From the NCBI GenBank assembly GCA_965267245.1, contig OZ253939.1, positions 930,001-994,000 of the forward strand: a DNA stretch of 64,000 nucleotides, given 5' to 3'. Source of the stretch: JANSWY01 sp965267245 (GTDB lineage Bacteria > Bacteroidota > Bacteroidia > Cytophagales > Cyclobacteriaceae). The notes beneath the pieces are model-generated. The model was not told where the DNA came from, made no database searches, and saw only the letters and a list, made by a program, of their open reading frames with translations. Positions 54,545-63,107 of the stretch are shown here, piece after piece (positions within the stretch are counted from its first letter, which is position 1; the number at the start of each line of letters is the position of its first letter). The translations under genes were made by a program, and so were the position numbers.

Positions 54545-56827
54545 TTACTTTAATGAAAACCTTATTCCCAGAAATGCTCTAATACCCTGATTTGATGCAT
54601 AGACGTATGAAGGATCAAAGGTGAGTGCGTTTGGATTAGAACTTGTAGGTATAACCTCCCCACTCTCGTTGAATTCAACTCCCCCATCAAATGGATCAAA
54701 AGCCCTTGCAATGCTGTTATCAGCCGGAGTAAAGTTCAACAGGTTTTTTACACCTCCATACAATTCCCATTTATCACCAAAGGTTTTAGTAACCTGAATA
54801 TTCTGAATGCTAAACCAGGGTGACATTTCAGGCCTGTTATCCAATTCTCCAAGTAGTGGAAGCCTCATGGGACCATAAACATTACCTGTATAATCGATAG
54901 TAACTCCATTTAAAAAGGTATAACCTACACTCCAGACACCCTGTACAGACTCAGTTAATAACTGTCTTCTTTTTTCACCATCTTCATCAACAGAAACATC
55001 CATAAAGGTTCCTCCGGCAAGCATCTTCAGTCCATTTAACCACGAAAGATCAAAGTTTACTGACACACCTTTTGAAACAGCACTTCCGTCTAGGTTACTG
55101 TAGATAATCTTGTTTGGATCAGTTTCATAATCAGGTAAAATACGATTAGTGAAATAGGTATAAAAAACGCTACCATCTATACCCATGAAGAAATCGCTAT
55201 CTGTATAGATCTTCTTCACATAATTGATATTGGTATTCCAGGAAGTTTCCGGACTTAATTCACCTTCAAATTCTACAGTGCGGGCTCCTGTAAGCGCAGC
55301 ATGGTCTTCTGTGAAAACATTAGCCACTCTGAACCCATTTCCAGCGCTGATTCGAAGAATATCAGTTTTATCTGACGAGTTCCATTTGTAATTAACCCTT
55401 GGACTAAAAATGCTTCCATGAATACTGTTGTAATCATATCGGCCTCCCAAAAGCAATTTATGAGAATCATTCAGAGAGATTTCATCCTGTATAAAGAATC
55501 CCGGCAGGTGTGTCACTGAAGTTTTATTCTCATTTTCGACAGCCTCAAATGTTGCCGGGGTGTTATCATCGTAATAGGTGTAGCGATAAACAGCACCTGT
55601 TAGCAAATCGTGCCTACCTAGCTTCTTATCCCATGTGAATTGACCAAATCCTACGTATTGCTCCGCCACATATTCCGTATTCCCATAAAACGAATCCTGT
55701 TTATGACCATTAGCGCTAAATTGGAAATTGATTTTTTCTGTAGTGGGCAATTGGTAAATACCCATTAACTCCCATCTGTTTGTGTAAATGCTCTCTCCAT
55801 AGACATCTGTGCCACCCCTATTCTCTTTTTGCCAATCCATTTCACCACCCCACCTGTCTTCATAAACATACCTTCCGGCCAATGAAAATAACCGGCTATT
55901 TTTTCGAAGAATATTGATCTTATTGAAAACTGAAATTCGGTCCTGTAGGGTCAAATCGGTAAAATTGTCCCCATTGTTGTCGATTGGATTTTGGTAGTTG
56001 AAGTAGTTCACCCCAAGCAAATTCTGCACACGGTTACCAATATCAAATTTAAACCCAAGATCAGTATTAACTTCTCCCCATGAAGTTGTGAATACATCCG
56101 CTGTGAAATTACTTGCGGAATGAGGGTTCTTGGTAATAATATTGACTAATCCACCTACTGCCTCCGATCCGTATAATGTGGAAGCGGGACCTTTAACCAC
56201 TTCTACCCTTTCTATCAGTGCTTGTGGTATTCCGGTAAGTCCATAAACTGTAGAAAGACCACTCACAATTGGCATTCCATCGATTAATACCATGGTGTAG
56301 GGACCTTCAAGCCCATTGATGTGAATATCTCCAGTATTGCAAACATTGCAATTCAATTGCGGCCTAACACCATTTACATTTTGCAGAGACTCAAATACCG
56401 ATGGTGTTGGGTTTGCTTTGAAAAATGATTTGGAATAAACCTCAACAGGTACGGGACTATCTTGTCTTGAAACTTCTTTCATAGTACCCGTAACAACAAA
56501 TGTTTCCAGTTGGTCTATAGTTTCCTCTAAAGTCAAATTTAAAACTAGCCGAGGATTCTCTTTGGTAATTGAAACTTCCTTCTCTAAACGATCATATCCT
56601 ACACTTGAAGCGACGAGTGTATAAACACCAAAAGGAACATTTCTGATTGTAAATTCACCTTCTTCATTGGTTGCATTGCCATAGTTTGTTCCCAGTAAAC
56701 CAATGCTGACAAACTCAAGCGGACCTTCGTCTGAACTTATAGTTCCGGAAACAGAACCAGTTTGCGCTTTTACATTACAAACTACTGCTAAAAAAAGACC
56801 TACGAATATAATTCTAACCCTAACCAT
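54545..56827 (-). CDS. TonB-dependent receptor with carboxypeptidase-like domain
   Basis: 760 residues. Signal peptide 1-21; CarboxypepD_reg-like domain (about 26-110, VSGTISSDEGPLEFVSIGL); plug (about 115-240) with LNCNVCNTGDIHING, IERVEVVKGPASTLYGSEAVGGLVNIITK; barrel ending IRAFLGIRFSLK. The CNVC pair in the plug is unusual among TonB receptors but occurs in this Bacteroidota subgroup. It is adjacent to, and on the same strand as, the DtxR repressor, with which it probably forms an iron/metal regulon. Substrate unknown. Confidence 0.93.
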   Translation of the reverse strand: MVRVRIIFVGLFLAVVCNVKAQTGSVSGTISSDEGPLEFVSIGLLGTNYGNATNEEGEFTIRNVPFGVYTLVASSVGYDRLEKEVSITKENPRLVLNLTLEETIDQLETFVVTGTMKEVSRQDSPVPVEVYSKSFFKANPTPSVFESLQNVNGVRPQLNCNVCNTGDIHINGLEGPYTMVLIDGMPIVSGLSTVYGLTGIPQALIERVEVVKGPASTLYGSEAVGGLVNIITKNPHSASNFTADVFTTSWGEVNTDLGFKFDIGNRVQNLLGVNYFNYQNPIDNNGDNFTDLTLQDRISVFNKINILRKNSRLFSLAGRYVYEDRWGGEMDWQKENRGGTDVYGESIYTNRWELMGIYQLPTTEKINFQFSANGHKQDSFYGNTEYVAEQYVGFGQFTWDKKLGRHDLLTGAVYRYTYYDDNTPATFEAVENENKTSVTHLPGFFIQDEISLNDSHKLLLGGRYDYNSIHGSIFSPRVNYKWNSSDKTDILRISAGNGFRVANVFTEDHAALTGARTVEFEGELSPETSWNTNINYVKKIYTDSDFFMGIDGSVFYTYFTNRILPDYETDPNKIIYSNLDGSAVSKGVSVNFDLSWLNGLKMLAGGTFMDVSVDEDGEKRRQLLTESVQGVWSVGYTFLNGVTIDYTGNVYGPMRLPLLGELDNRPEMSPWFSIQNIQVTKTFGDKWELYGGVKNLLNFTPADNSIARAFDPFDGGVEFNESGEVIPTSSNPNALTFDPSYVYASNQGIRAFLGIRFSLK

Positions 56828-56863
56828 CTATATATAATTATTAGAATCACAAAAGTAATAAGT

Positions 56864-56876
56864 TTGATTAATCTAA
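56864..56876 (-). promoter_or_regulatory. Candidate metal-repressor box upstream of receptor
   Basis: TTGATTAATCTAA, a 13-base near-perfect palindrome (one mismatch) 37 bases before the receptor start. The core GATTAATC also lies at 49292-49299 before the other TonB receptor. Fits a DtxR-family site, an inference. Confidence 0.4.
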
Positions 56877-56925
56877 CAATTAATTATGATGAATAATAAT
56901 TAAGAAAATTGAGTAGCCTAACAAT

Positions 56926-56951
56926 AAAAAAGGAGGAGCAAACGATGCTCC
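56926..56951 (-). terminator. Terminator of the rnf operon
   Basis: Minus strand GGAGCA-TCGTT-TGCTCC, followed by CTCC and then a run of T. It lies 35 bases beyond the rnfB stop. Confidence 0.85.
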
Positions 56952-56985
56952 CCCTAATCTTCACTTATTACACCTTAGCTAATCC

Positions 56986-57849
56986 CTAAGTATATCCTTC
57001 TTCTAATTCACCCTTTCTAATTATCTTCTTACTGGCCTTACCTTTCAGAGCACCCAACTGTTTGTCCCACCATATAATGGCACCAGTAGGACATCTTTCA
57101 ATGGGTTCTCTAGTTTGATTAAAAATTGCGTAATTGATTACTGGTAAATTGTTTTCCATGGTAATCAGGTCACCTTTTGCATCCATGGCACATTTTCCAC
57201 AAGCAGTACACCCCACTTCACAATCTTCCAGTATCTGATCTCCCATTTCCAGATTTTTACAAGCCACCCAAAGTTGATGACTCAGTGGTTGAAGCGTAAA
57301 CAGATCTTTTGGGCATTCTGTCACGCAATCACCACAAGCTGTACACTTATCAATAGACACTACCGGTAATCCATGATCATCCATATGAATGGCATCAAAG
57401 TCACAGACATCAGCACAATCTCCATGTCCCAAACACCCCCAGAAACAACCCTTACCTCCTCCTGAAATCAAAGCAGCCGCCTGGCAACTTTTGATTCCAC
57501 TGTAATTGGCCTTATTTCTGGCTACATTGGTTCCACCGGCACAAGCCAATCTGGCTACCTGTTTCTCTTGAGAGCCTGCATCAATTCCAAGGTAATCTGC
57601 AATACCCTGTTGTTGATCTGTTGAACTCACCGTACATTTTGCTGGCTGACTATCACCTTTGACCAGGGATTCTGCAAAAGGTCTACATCCTGGAAAACCA
57701 CAAGCACCACAATTCGCATGCGGCAACATTTCCTCAACTGCATCAATGCGTGGATCTTCATACACATAAAGCTTTTTACTGGCTATAATTAGTAATACAG
57801 CCAGCACGAGAGATAGTCCACCTAATGCTAATAATGCAGTTAAAATCAT
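56986..57849 (-). CDS. rnfB: RnfB, ferredoxin-type subunit of the Rnf complex
   Basis: 287 residues. Membrane helix 4-24, then the RnfB Fe-S domain C47-GAC50-GFPGC55 ... C72, followed by two ferredoxin-like regions (CADVCDF...CTACGDCVTECP and CEVGCTACGKC...RCPTGAI). RnfB is the site where ferredoxin electrons enter. It is the last gene of the operon, after an FNR, not in the classical B-C-D-G-E-A order. Confidence 0.95.
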   Translation of the reverse strand: MILTALLALGGLSLVLAVLLIIASKKLYVYEDPRIDAVEEMLPHANCGACGFPGCRPFAESLVKGDSQPAKCTVSSTDQQQGIADYLGIDAGSQEKQVARLACAGGTNVARNKANYSGIKSCQAAALISGGGKGCFWGCLGHGDCADVCDFDAIHMDDHGLPVVSIDKCTACGDCVTECPKDLFTLQPLSHQLWVACKNLEMGDQILEDCEVGCTACGKCAMDAKGDLITMENNLPVINYAIFNQTREPIERCPTGAIIWWDKQLGALKGKASKKIIRKGELEEGYT

Positions 57850-57851
57850 TT

Positions 57852-58709
57852 TTAATAAATTATTTCAGCCCACCGTTTTCCGGCCATTAATTCGTTTTTC
57901 CTATTCTGCCATTCCTCTTCACTACCTAAAATCTTAGCAAACGCCTTATTCAGGTTTTCATTGATCACTTCATGACCAGCTACATAGATGTAGGTATTAG
58001 TACTAGCCAGCATTTCCAGAATCTCCTCCGCTTTGTCGACTATTTTTTCCTCAATGGTAATGTCATCATTCCAATGTGGCCTGGGACTCAAAGCATGGAT
58101 AGCCTCAAAGGTCTCCTTGTCATAGTAATTAGTGAGGTCATCATCTTTATCATTGAAGTAAAGCAATTCCAAACCACTTTTAGCACCATAAAACAACCTG
58201 ATTTTACCGATCCAGTCCTTGTTGTACTTGTAAATGTGTTTAATGAATGCCCTGAAAGGTGCAATTCCAGTACCCATTCCTATCAGAATTAGGTTTGCAT
58301 TTGGATTGGAAGGAATTGAGAAGGGTAAATGAAATGGTCCTGTGATAGTGATCTCATCCCCAGGTTGTCTGTCACATAAGTAATTTGAACTGATTCCGGG
58401 ATACAACTCACCATTGAATTCATCCACATAATTGCATCGTTTCACCAGAAATGTCAACTTAGTCTTATTCGACTTTTTTGCAGGAAGATCAGCCACACTG
58501 TATAATCGGTGGTGAAGGTTAGTGCCAAATTCCCCATTGGTTTCTACCAAAACGCCAAAACTTTCATCCACCTCACACTTGAATTCAGGTTCCTGAACTT
58601 CCAGTTGGATTTCCCTCACTTCTTCCAGGTCATCTGGGGTCAGCCTTTTGGTCTTCAATACCTTTGCATGGTATTGGGACTTGGTATTATAATCTGCTAG
58701 ATGTGCCAT
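57852..58709 (-). CDS. Plant-type ferredoxin-NAD(P) reductase
   Basis: 285 residues. FAD-binding HHRLYSVAD, flavin/NAD-binding GMGTGIAPFRAF, and C-terminal YVAGHEVINENLNKAF. It would pass electrons between NAD(P)H and ferredoxin. Inside the rnf operon (1-base overlap with the small Cys-rich gene and 2-base gap to rnfB), so it probably works with the complex or feeds the same ferredoxin pool. NADH or NADPH specificity not predicted. Confidence 0.92.
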   Translation of the reverse strand: MAHLADYNTKSQYHAKVLKTKRLTPDDLEEVREIQLEVQEPEFKCEVDESFGVLVETNGEFGTNLHHRLYSVADLPAKKSNKTKLTFLVKRCNYVDEFNGELYPGISSNYLCDRQPGDEITITGPFHLPFSIPSNPNANLILIGMGTGIAPFRAFIKHIYKYNKDWIGKIRLFYGAKSGLELLYFNDKDDDLTNYYDKETFEAIHALSPRPHWNDDITIEEKIVDKAEEILEMLASTNTYIYVAGHEVINENLNKAFAKILGSEEEWQNRKNELMAGKRWAEIIY

Positions 58710-58909
58710 TATATATTTCCTTTTAGTTTTCTATTCTTTAATTCACATGTTGATGTACAGTGACAGTTACCACACTTAGAGCGGTCTGCCAATGCATCTT
58801 CATTATCACTATATTCCGCAAAAGTCTTTTTCCATACTTGCTGGATGAGTACCCATCCGGTCATGAGTCCTACAATTCCTAATATCCCGATGACATATGA
58901 TTCTATCAT
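58709..58909 (-). CDS. Small Cys-rich membrane protein in rnf operon
   Basis: 66 residues from ATG 58909, which overlaps the rnfA stop by ATGA; the stop overlaps the FNR start by TAATG. One membrane helix (about 4-24), a charged linker and the C-terminal motif CGNCHCTSTC (four cysteines). Its topology resembles the FeoB-associated Cys-rich protein at 51461, but the two differ in sequence. Could bind a metal or Fe-S cluster. No family name recognised. Confidence 0.8.
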   Translation of the reverse strand: MIESYVIGILGIVGLMTGWVLIQQVWKKTFAEYSDNEDALADRSKCGNCHCTSTCELKNRKLKGNI

Positions 58910-59481
58910 AACCCACTGAATCCCATGAACGACAATGACAAAATACCTGCAATGATCAAGGTAATTGCAGTTCCTTTTACTACTTTGGGAACATTGGCGA
59001 ACTCCAATTGCTCCCTTAGACCAGCCATTAGGATGAGCGCCAATGTAAAACCTGCTCCCGCTCCTAATGCGTAAACCACACTTTCCAAAAAGCCATATCC
59101 TTTGTTGGTTTGAAAAAGTGCCAAGCCCAGAATAGCACAATTGGTTGTGATCAAGGGTAAGAATATCCCCAATGCCTTAAAAAGGGATGGACTTATTTTC
59201 TTAATGAACATTTCTACCAACTGAACCGTGGACGCTATCACAACTATGTAACTGATCAGCTGTAAAAACTGGGCATTCAACGCGACCAATAACCAATGAA
59301 TTCCATAGGCACAAACAGAACTGATCAGCATCACAAAGCTTACAGCTCCTCCCATCTTGGTGGCCGTTTCCATCTTTCCGGAGACTCCCAAAAAAGGACA
59401 TATTCCCAGGAAGTAAGCAAGCACGAAGTTGTTCACCAGTGAAGCATTAATAAATATCGACCACAATGACTCAGACTCCAT
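58906..59481 (-). CDS. rnfA: RnfA, membrane subunit of the Rnf complex
   Basis: 191 residues, six membrane helices, with FVLAYFLGICPFLGVSGK and PLITTNCAILGLAL, the two cysteine-bearing motifs of RnfA/NqrE that hold the shared [2Fe-2S] site. The 5' end overlaps rnfE by 11 bases. Confidence 0.95.
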   Translation of the reverse strand: MESESLWSIFINASLVNNFVLAYFLGICPFLGVSGKMETATKMGGAVSFVMLISSVCAYGIHWLLVALNAQFLQLISYIVVIASTVQLVEMFIKKISPSLFKALGIFLPLITTNCAILGLALFQTNKGYGFLESVVYALGAGAGFTLALILMAGLREQLEFANVPKVVKGTAITLIIAGILSLSFMGFSGL

Positions 59482-60106
59482 CTCTCCTTTGATTTAACCC
59501 ATTAATAATCAATAACCAGAATGCCAAACTGAAGAAACCGCCAGCAGGCAAGATCATCACGATCCATGATTCAAAATTCTCTGGGAAAAGCATGTAGCCA
59601 AATAGACTTCCATTCCCCAATAATTCCCTCACCGCACCTAAACAGAACAACGCCAATACAAATCCGAATCCCATCCCAAGGGCGTCAAGAATGGACCTAC
59701 CAATAGTATTTTTACTGGCAAAAGCTTCAGCCCTACTAAGAATCAAACAATTCACCACAATCAGTGAGATAAAGGCGCCTAAAGCCTTGTGTAATTCTAC
59801 ACTTATTGCCTGTATTACATAATCAGTGATGGTTACAAAAGTGGCGATGATCAAGATATATGAAGCGATCCGTACCTGTTTAGGAATGAAGTTCCTCAGA
59901 GCACTAACCAGGATATTTGACATCAGCAACACAAAAGTGGTGGCCAACCCCATTGCTAGCGCGTTTACAGCAGTATTTGATACCGCAAGAACCGGACACA
60001 TCCCCAGAACCTGAACAAACACTGGATTATCCTTCCACAGACCTTTGATAAACTCATCTGTAGATATTCCGGTTTTAGAATCTTTATTGAGTGTTGCCTG
60101 GTCCAT
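59471..60106 (-). CDS. rnfE: RnfE, membrane subunit of the Rnf complex
   Basis: 211 residues, paralogous to RnfA. Motifs: GLWKDNPVFVQVLGMCPVLAVSNT and ISLIVVNCLILSRAEAFA, with the two conserved cysteines. Overlaps rnfG by 23 bases. Confidence 0.95.
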   Translation of the reverse strand: MDQATLNKDSKTGISTDEFIKGLWKDNPVFVQVLGMCPVLAVSNTAVNALAMGLATTFVLLMSNILVSALRNFIPKQVRIASYILIIATFVTITDYVIQAISVELHKALGAFISLIVVNCLILSRAEAFASKNTIGRSILDALGMGFGFVLALFCLGAVRELLGNGSLFGYMLFPENFESWIVMILPAGGFFSLAFWLLIINGLNQRRDGV

Positions 60107-60764
60107 TTAATTTTTCTTTTTGTTTTTCTATTATTGGTGCCCAATAGCTGGTACTTTTTCCCAGAATATCCCCTATCGCCCTGGAAGAGATCGTTGCTCC
60201 CGTAATACCATCTATTTCCCAATCGCTAGATTTAGTCCCACTTTTTACTGTTGTGATCACACTGTCAATCTCTCCAGATTCATTCAATGTCACTGCTAAA
60301 CCTTCAAAATTGGCCAGAAATGACTCATCCTTTTCGATCTTATCTCCTAATCCCGGTGTTTCTTTACTCTCGAGCACATAGAAACCGATGATTTTTTTGT
60401 TTGTCACATCATATCCATACAAGACCGAAATGATATCAGCATATCCCTGTCCTTGAGCCTTGATGGCCACTCCAATTAATGTTCCATTACCATCATATCC
60501 TGCATACAATACATCTCCACCAGTGTTACCTTTTGCGATTTGCAATTCATCATTAATGATTTCAAAAGACCTCAATGATTTCGTACCTGGCAGAACACCA
60601 AATATTGCTTTTTCCAGCGCCAGGGCTTTCAACTGGGTAATTCTTGGCTTGGTACCTTCATACGTGAGCACAATTAACAAGGCGCATAGTACACCAATAC
60701 CTACCATTGCACGGAGCATCTTAACACTACTACTTTCATCCGCTATGGTTCCCTGTTGACTCAT
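60084..60764 (-). CDS. rnfG: RnfG, FMN-binding periplasmic subunit
   Basis: 226 residues. One membrane helix (17-34). FMN is expected to be covalently bound at T191 in the TGAT motif (DGITGATISSRAI); LESKETPGLGDKI is also typical. Start ATG overlaps the rnfD TGA by 4 bases. Confidence 0.95.
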   Translation of the reverse strand: MSQQGTIADESSSVKMLRAMVGIGVLCALLIVLTYEGTKPRITQLKALALEKAIFGVLPGTKSLRSFEIINDELQIAKGNTGGDVLYAGYDGNGTLIGVAIKAQGQGYADIISVLYGYDVTNKKIIGFYVLESKETPGLGDKIEKDESFLANFEGLAVTLNESGEIDSVITTVKSGTKSSDWEIDGITGATISSRAIGDILGKSTSYWAPIIEKQKEKLNGPGNTQ

Positions 60765-61780
60765 CTCAAAATACTTTTTCGCTTAGTTCCATAAACCCTC
60801 GGTCTGATCAATTGGTCGATTTGGGGTGCAGCGGCATTCGCCAATAAGATGGAATACATCACCCCTTCCGGCAAACCTCCCCATATCCGTATAACCACTA
60901 TCAAAACTCCGATAAGTGCACCATACACGATTACCCCACTGTTTGTGAGTGGTGAAGCCACCATGTCTGTTGCCATGAATACAGCTCCCAACATCAATCC
61001 TCCTGAAAACAACATAAATAATGGCGAAGGATATTGCTGATTATCAGACAAGTATAGCAATCCGCTCAAAACAAAGACTGTTGCAAATATGGTTGCCGGA
61101 ATTCTCCAATTCATCATTTTTCTAATAATCAGATACAATCCCCCAAGGCATATAATTAAGGCACTTGTTTCTCCGATTGAACCACTAGTAGTTCCAAAAG
61201 CAAGCGCTGATACTTCTGTTGCAACCCCATCAAACTTCCATGCTGACAATGGTGTTGCTCCTGAAACTGCATCAACTTCCGGCTGCATCAGTGGTACTGC
61301 CAGAAGACTTGAATCAATAGCTAAAAAACGATTCTCAACAAATGGTGAAGCCCATGTGGTGATTGCAACCGGAAAAGCAGCTTGAAGAACTGCCCTACCT
61401 ACCAAAGCGGGATTAAAAAGGTTATAACCCAATCCACCAAACAAAAATTTACCCAAACCAATGGCAATTACGCCACCGATGAAAGTCATCCACAATGGAA
61501 ATATAGGTGGTAATGTCAAGCCTAAAAGCAATCCCGTAATCACCGCAGACCAATCAGAAATAGTTGATTCCCTTCCTGATAACTTACAAAGCACATGCTC
61601 TGTCAAAACACATGAGAAGGTAGCAGTCAATGTGACCAATAAAGCATTCATACCAAATGCATAGACTGAATAACCAAATACCGGAATCAATGCAAAAACC
61701 ACATTCTTCATGATGATCTCCGTACTTGAGCCACTCACAATATGAGGCGAACTGCTGATATTTAGTGTCTTCTTAAACAT
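60761..61780 (-). CDS. rnfD: RnfD, membrane subunit
   Basis: 339 residues from ATG 61780 (a longer frame from 61879 is unlikely since it would overlap rnfC by over 100 bases). Many membrane helices; covalent FMN site S173-G-A-T176 (DAVSGATPLSAW). The start lies 8 bases inside the rnfC end. Forms the ion-translocating core with A and E. Confidence 0.94.
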   Translation of the reverse strand: MFKKTLNISSSPHIVSGSSTEIIMKNVVFALIPVFGYSVYAFGMNALLVTLTATFSCVLTEHVLCKLSGRESTISDWSAVITGLLLGLTLPPIFPLWMTFIGGVIAIGLGKFLFGGLGYNLFNPALVGRAVLQAAFPVAITTWASPFVENRFLAIDSSLLAVPLMQPEVDAVSGATPLSAWKFDGVATEVSALAFGTTSGSIGETSALIICLGGLYLIIRKMMNWRIPATIFATVFVLSGLLYLSDNQQYPSPLFMLFSGGLMLGAVFMATDMVASPLTNSGVIVYGALIGVLIVVIRIWGGLPEGVMYSILLANAAAPQIDQLIRPRVYGTKRKSILR

Positions 61781-63107
61781 TGGCTGCCTTTTGTTTTCGT
61801 ACCATTGTCTTTGACATTCTGAAATATTGGACCAATGGAATATGTGATGGACATACATAGGTGCATGAACCACATTCAAAACAATCCATCAGATTGTAAT
61901 CATTGGTCATTACATCATAAGCCTTGTTCTTAGCCAATTGACCAAGCTTAGAGGGGTTCAATGAAAGCGGACAAGCATCCAGACAAGCTCCACATCTGAT
62001 ACATGGATACTCTTTCTGCTGTTTTACATTTTCGCTTTTGAAAACTACTACTCCACTGGTTCCTTTCGTAATGGAAATATCAAGGTTGGAAACCGCAACA
62101 CCCATCATGGGGCCTCCCATGTATACTTCACTGATGTTGGGATCAGTTCCAGCCTGTTCCAGAATAAATCGTAAAGGTGTACCAATAGGAACCCTGTAGT
62201 TGCCTTTCTTTGAAATACCTGGTCCTGTAATGGTAATAACACGTTCCTGTATCCCCTTTCCTTCTGGCAATAATCTTCCTATTTCTGCAGTCGTAGCAAT
62301 ATTGACGGTCACAACTCCTACATCCAATGGTAATCCACCGGATGGCACTTCTTTGCCGAGTGTAGAGGTAATTAGCATCTTTTCCGAACCTTGTGGGTAT
62401 TTGACTGGCACCACCTTCACGACAATTGGCAGGTCATCCGGTACGATTGAAGATAAATACTCAGCTGCATCAACTTTATTCCCTTCAATGCCTATTACCA
62501 CTTGTTCTGCCTCTGTAACTTTTAGCAAATACCTAATCCCCATAATGATGTCATCACCCTGCTCAAGCATGACACGATGGTCTGTTGTAAGGTAAGGTTC
62601 ACATTCAATCCCGTTAATCATCAGCACCTCACAAGATTTATCGTCTGGCACTTTAAGTTTGACGTGGGTGGGAAAAGCTGCACCTCCCAAGCCAACAATT
62701 CCGGAATCCTGAATCGCCTGAAGGATTTCTTCTTTAGTGGAAGTTGCCAAATCAACTGGTTTTCCAGGTAAATGCTCCTGACTGGAACCAGGAAATGGTT
62801 GCAAATAGAATCCTGGAACCATTTTCCCACTCAACACCGGGACATTTGCGATTTTTTTGATAACTCCAGAAGCTGGTGCATGCACTGGAGATGAAACGTA
62901 ACCAACAGATTGCGCAAGCACCTGACCTCTGCTCACTTCCTGCCCTTCTCTCACAACAATCTCCGCTGGTGTGCCAATATGCTGCACTGTGGGGATAACG
63001 TACAGCGGTGCAAATGGAAACTGTTTAATTGGCAACCTGTTGGTTGTTTCTTTGTTTTCTGGAGGATGAACTCCATGCTTGAAAGTATTTTTAGCTACTC
63101 CAAACAT
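61773..63107 (-). CDS. rnfC: RnfC, NADH-binding/ferredoxin subunit
   Basis: 444 residues. N-terminus FKHGVHPPENK (RnfC signature), biotinyl-like domain and NADH/FMN Complex I 51-kDa-like domain, then two [4Fe-4S] motifs: C369-C372-C375-C379 and C409-C412-C415-C419. It begins right after the PFOR-like gene stop (TAAATG), so the two are cotranscribed. Confidence 0.95.
   Translation of the reverse strand: MFGVAKNTFKHGVHPPENKETTNRLPIKQFPFAPLYVIPTVQHIGTPAEIVVREGQEVSRGQVLAQSVGYVSSPVHAPASGVIKKIANVPVLSGKMVPGFYLQPFPGSSQEHLPGKPVDLATSTKEEILQAIQDSGIVGLGGAAFPTHVKLKVPDDKSCEVLMINGIECEPYLTTDHRVMLEQGDDIIMGIRYLLKVTEAEQVVIGIEGNKVDAAEYLSSIVPDDLPIVVKVVPVKYPQGSEKMLITSTLGKEVPSGGLPLDVGVVTVNIATTAEIGRLLPEGKGIQERVITITGPGISKKGNYRVPIGTPLRFILEQAGTDPNISEVYMGGPMMGVAVSNLDISITKGTSGVVVFKSENVKQQKEYPCIRCGACLDACPLSLNPSKLGQLAKNKAYDVMTNDYNLMDCFECGSCTYVCPSHIPLVQYFRMSKTMVRKQKAANV

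Noticed and set aside
58709..59140. 143-codon frame on the minus strand
   Set aside because: The first part overlaps rnfA; only the last 66 codons after ATG 58909 make sense.
61780..61879. Longer N-terminus for RnfD
   Set aside because: It would overlap rnfC by about 107 bases; ATG 61780 gives the family N-terminus.
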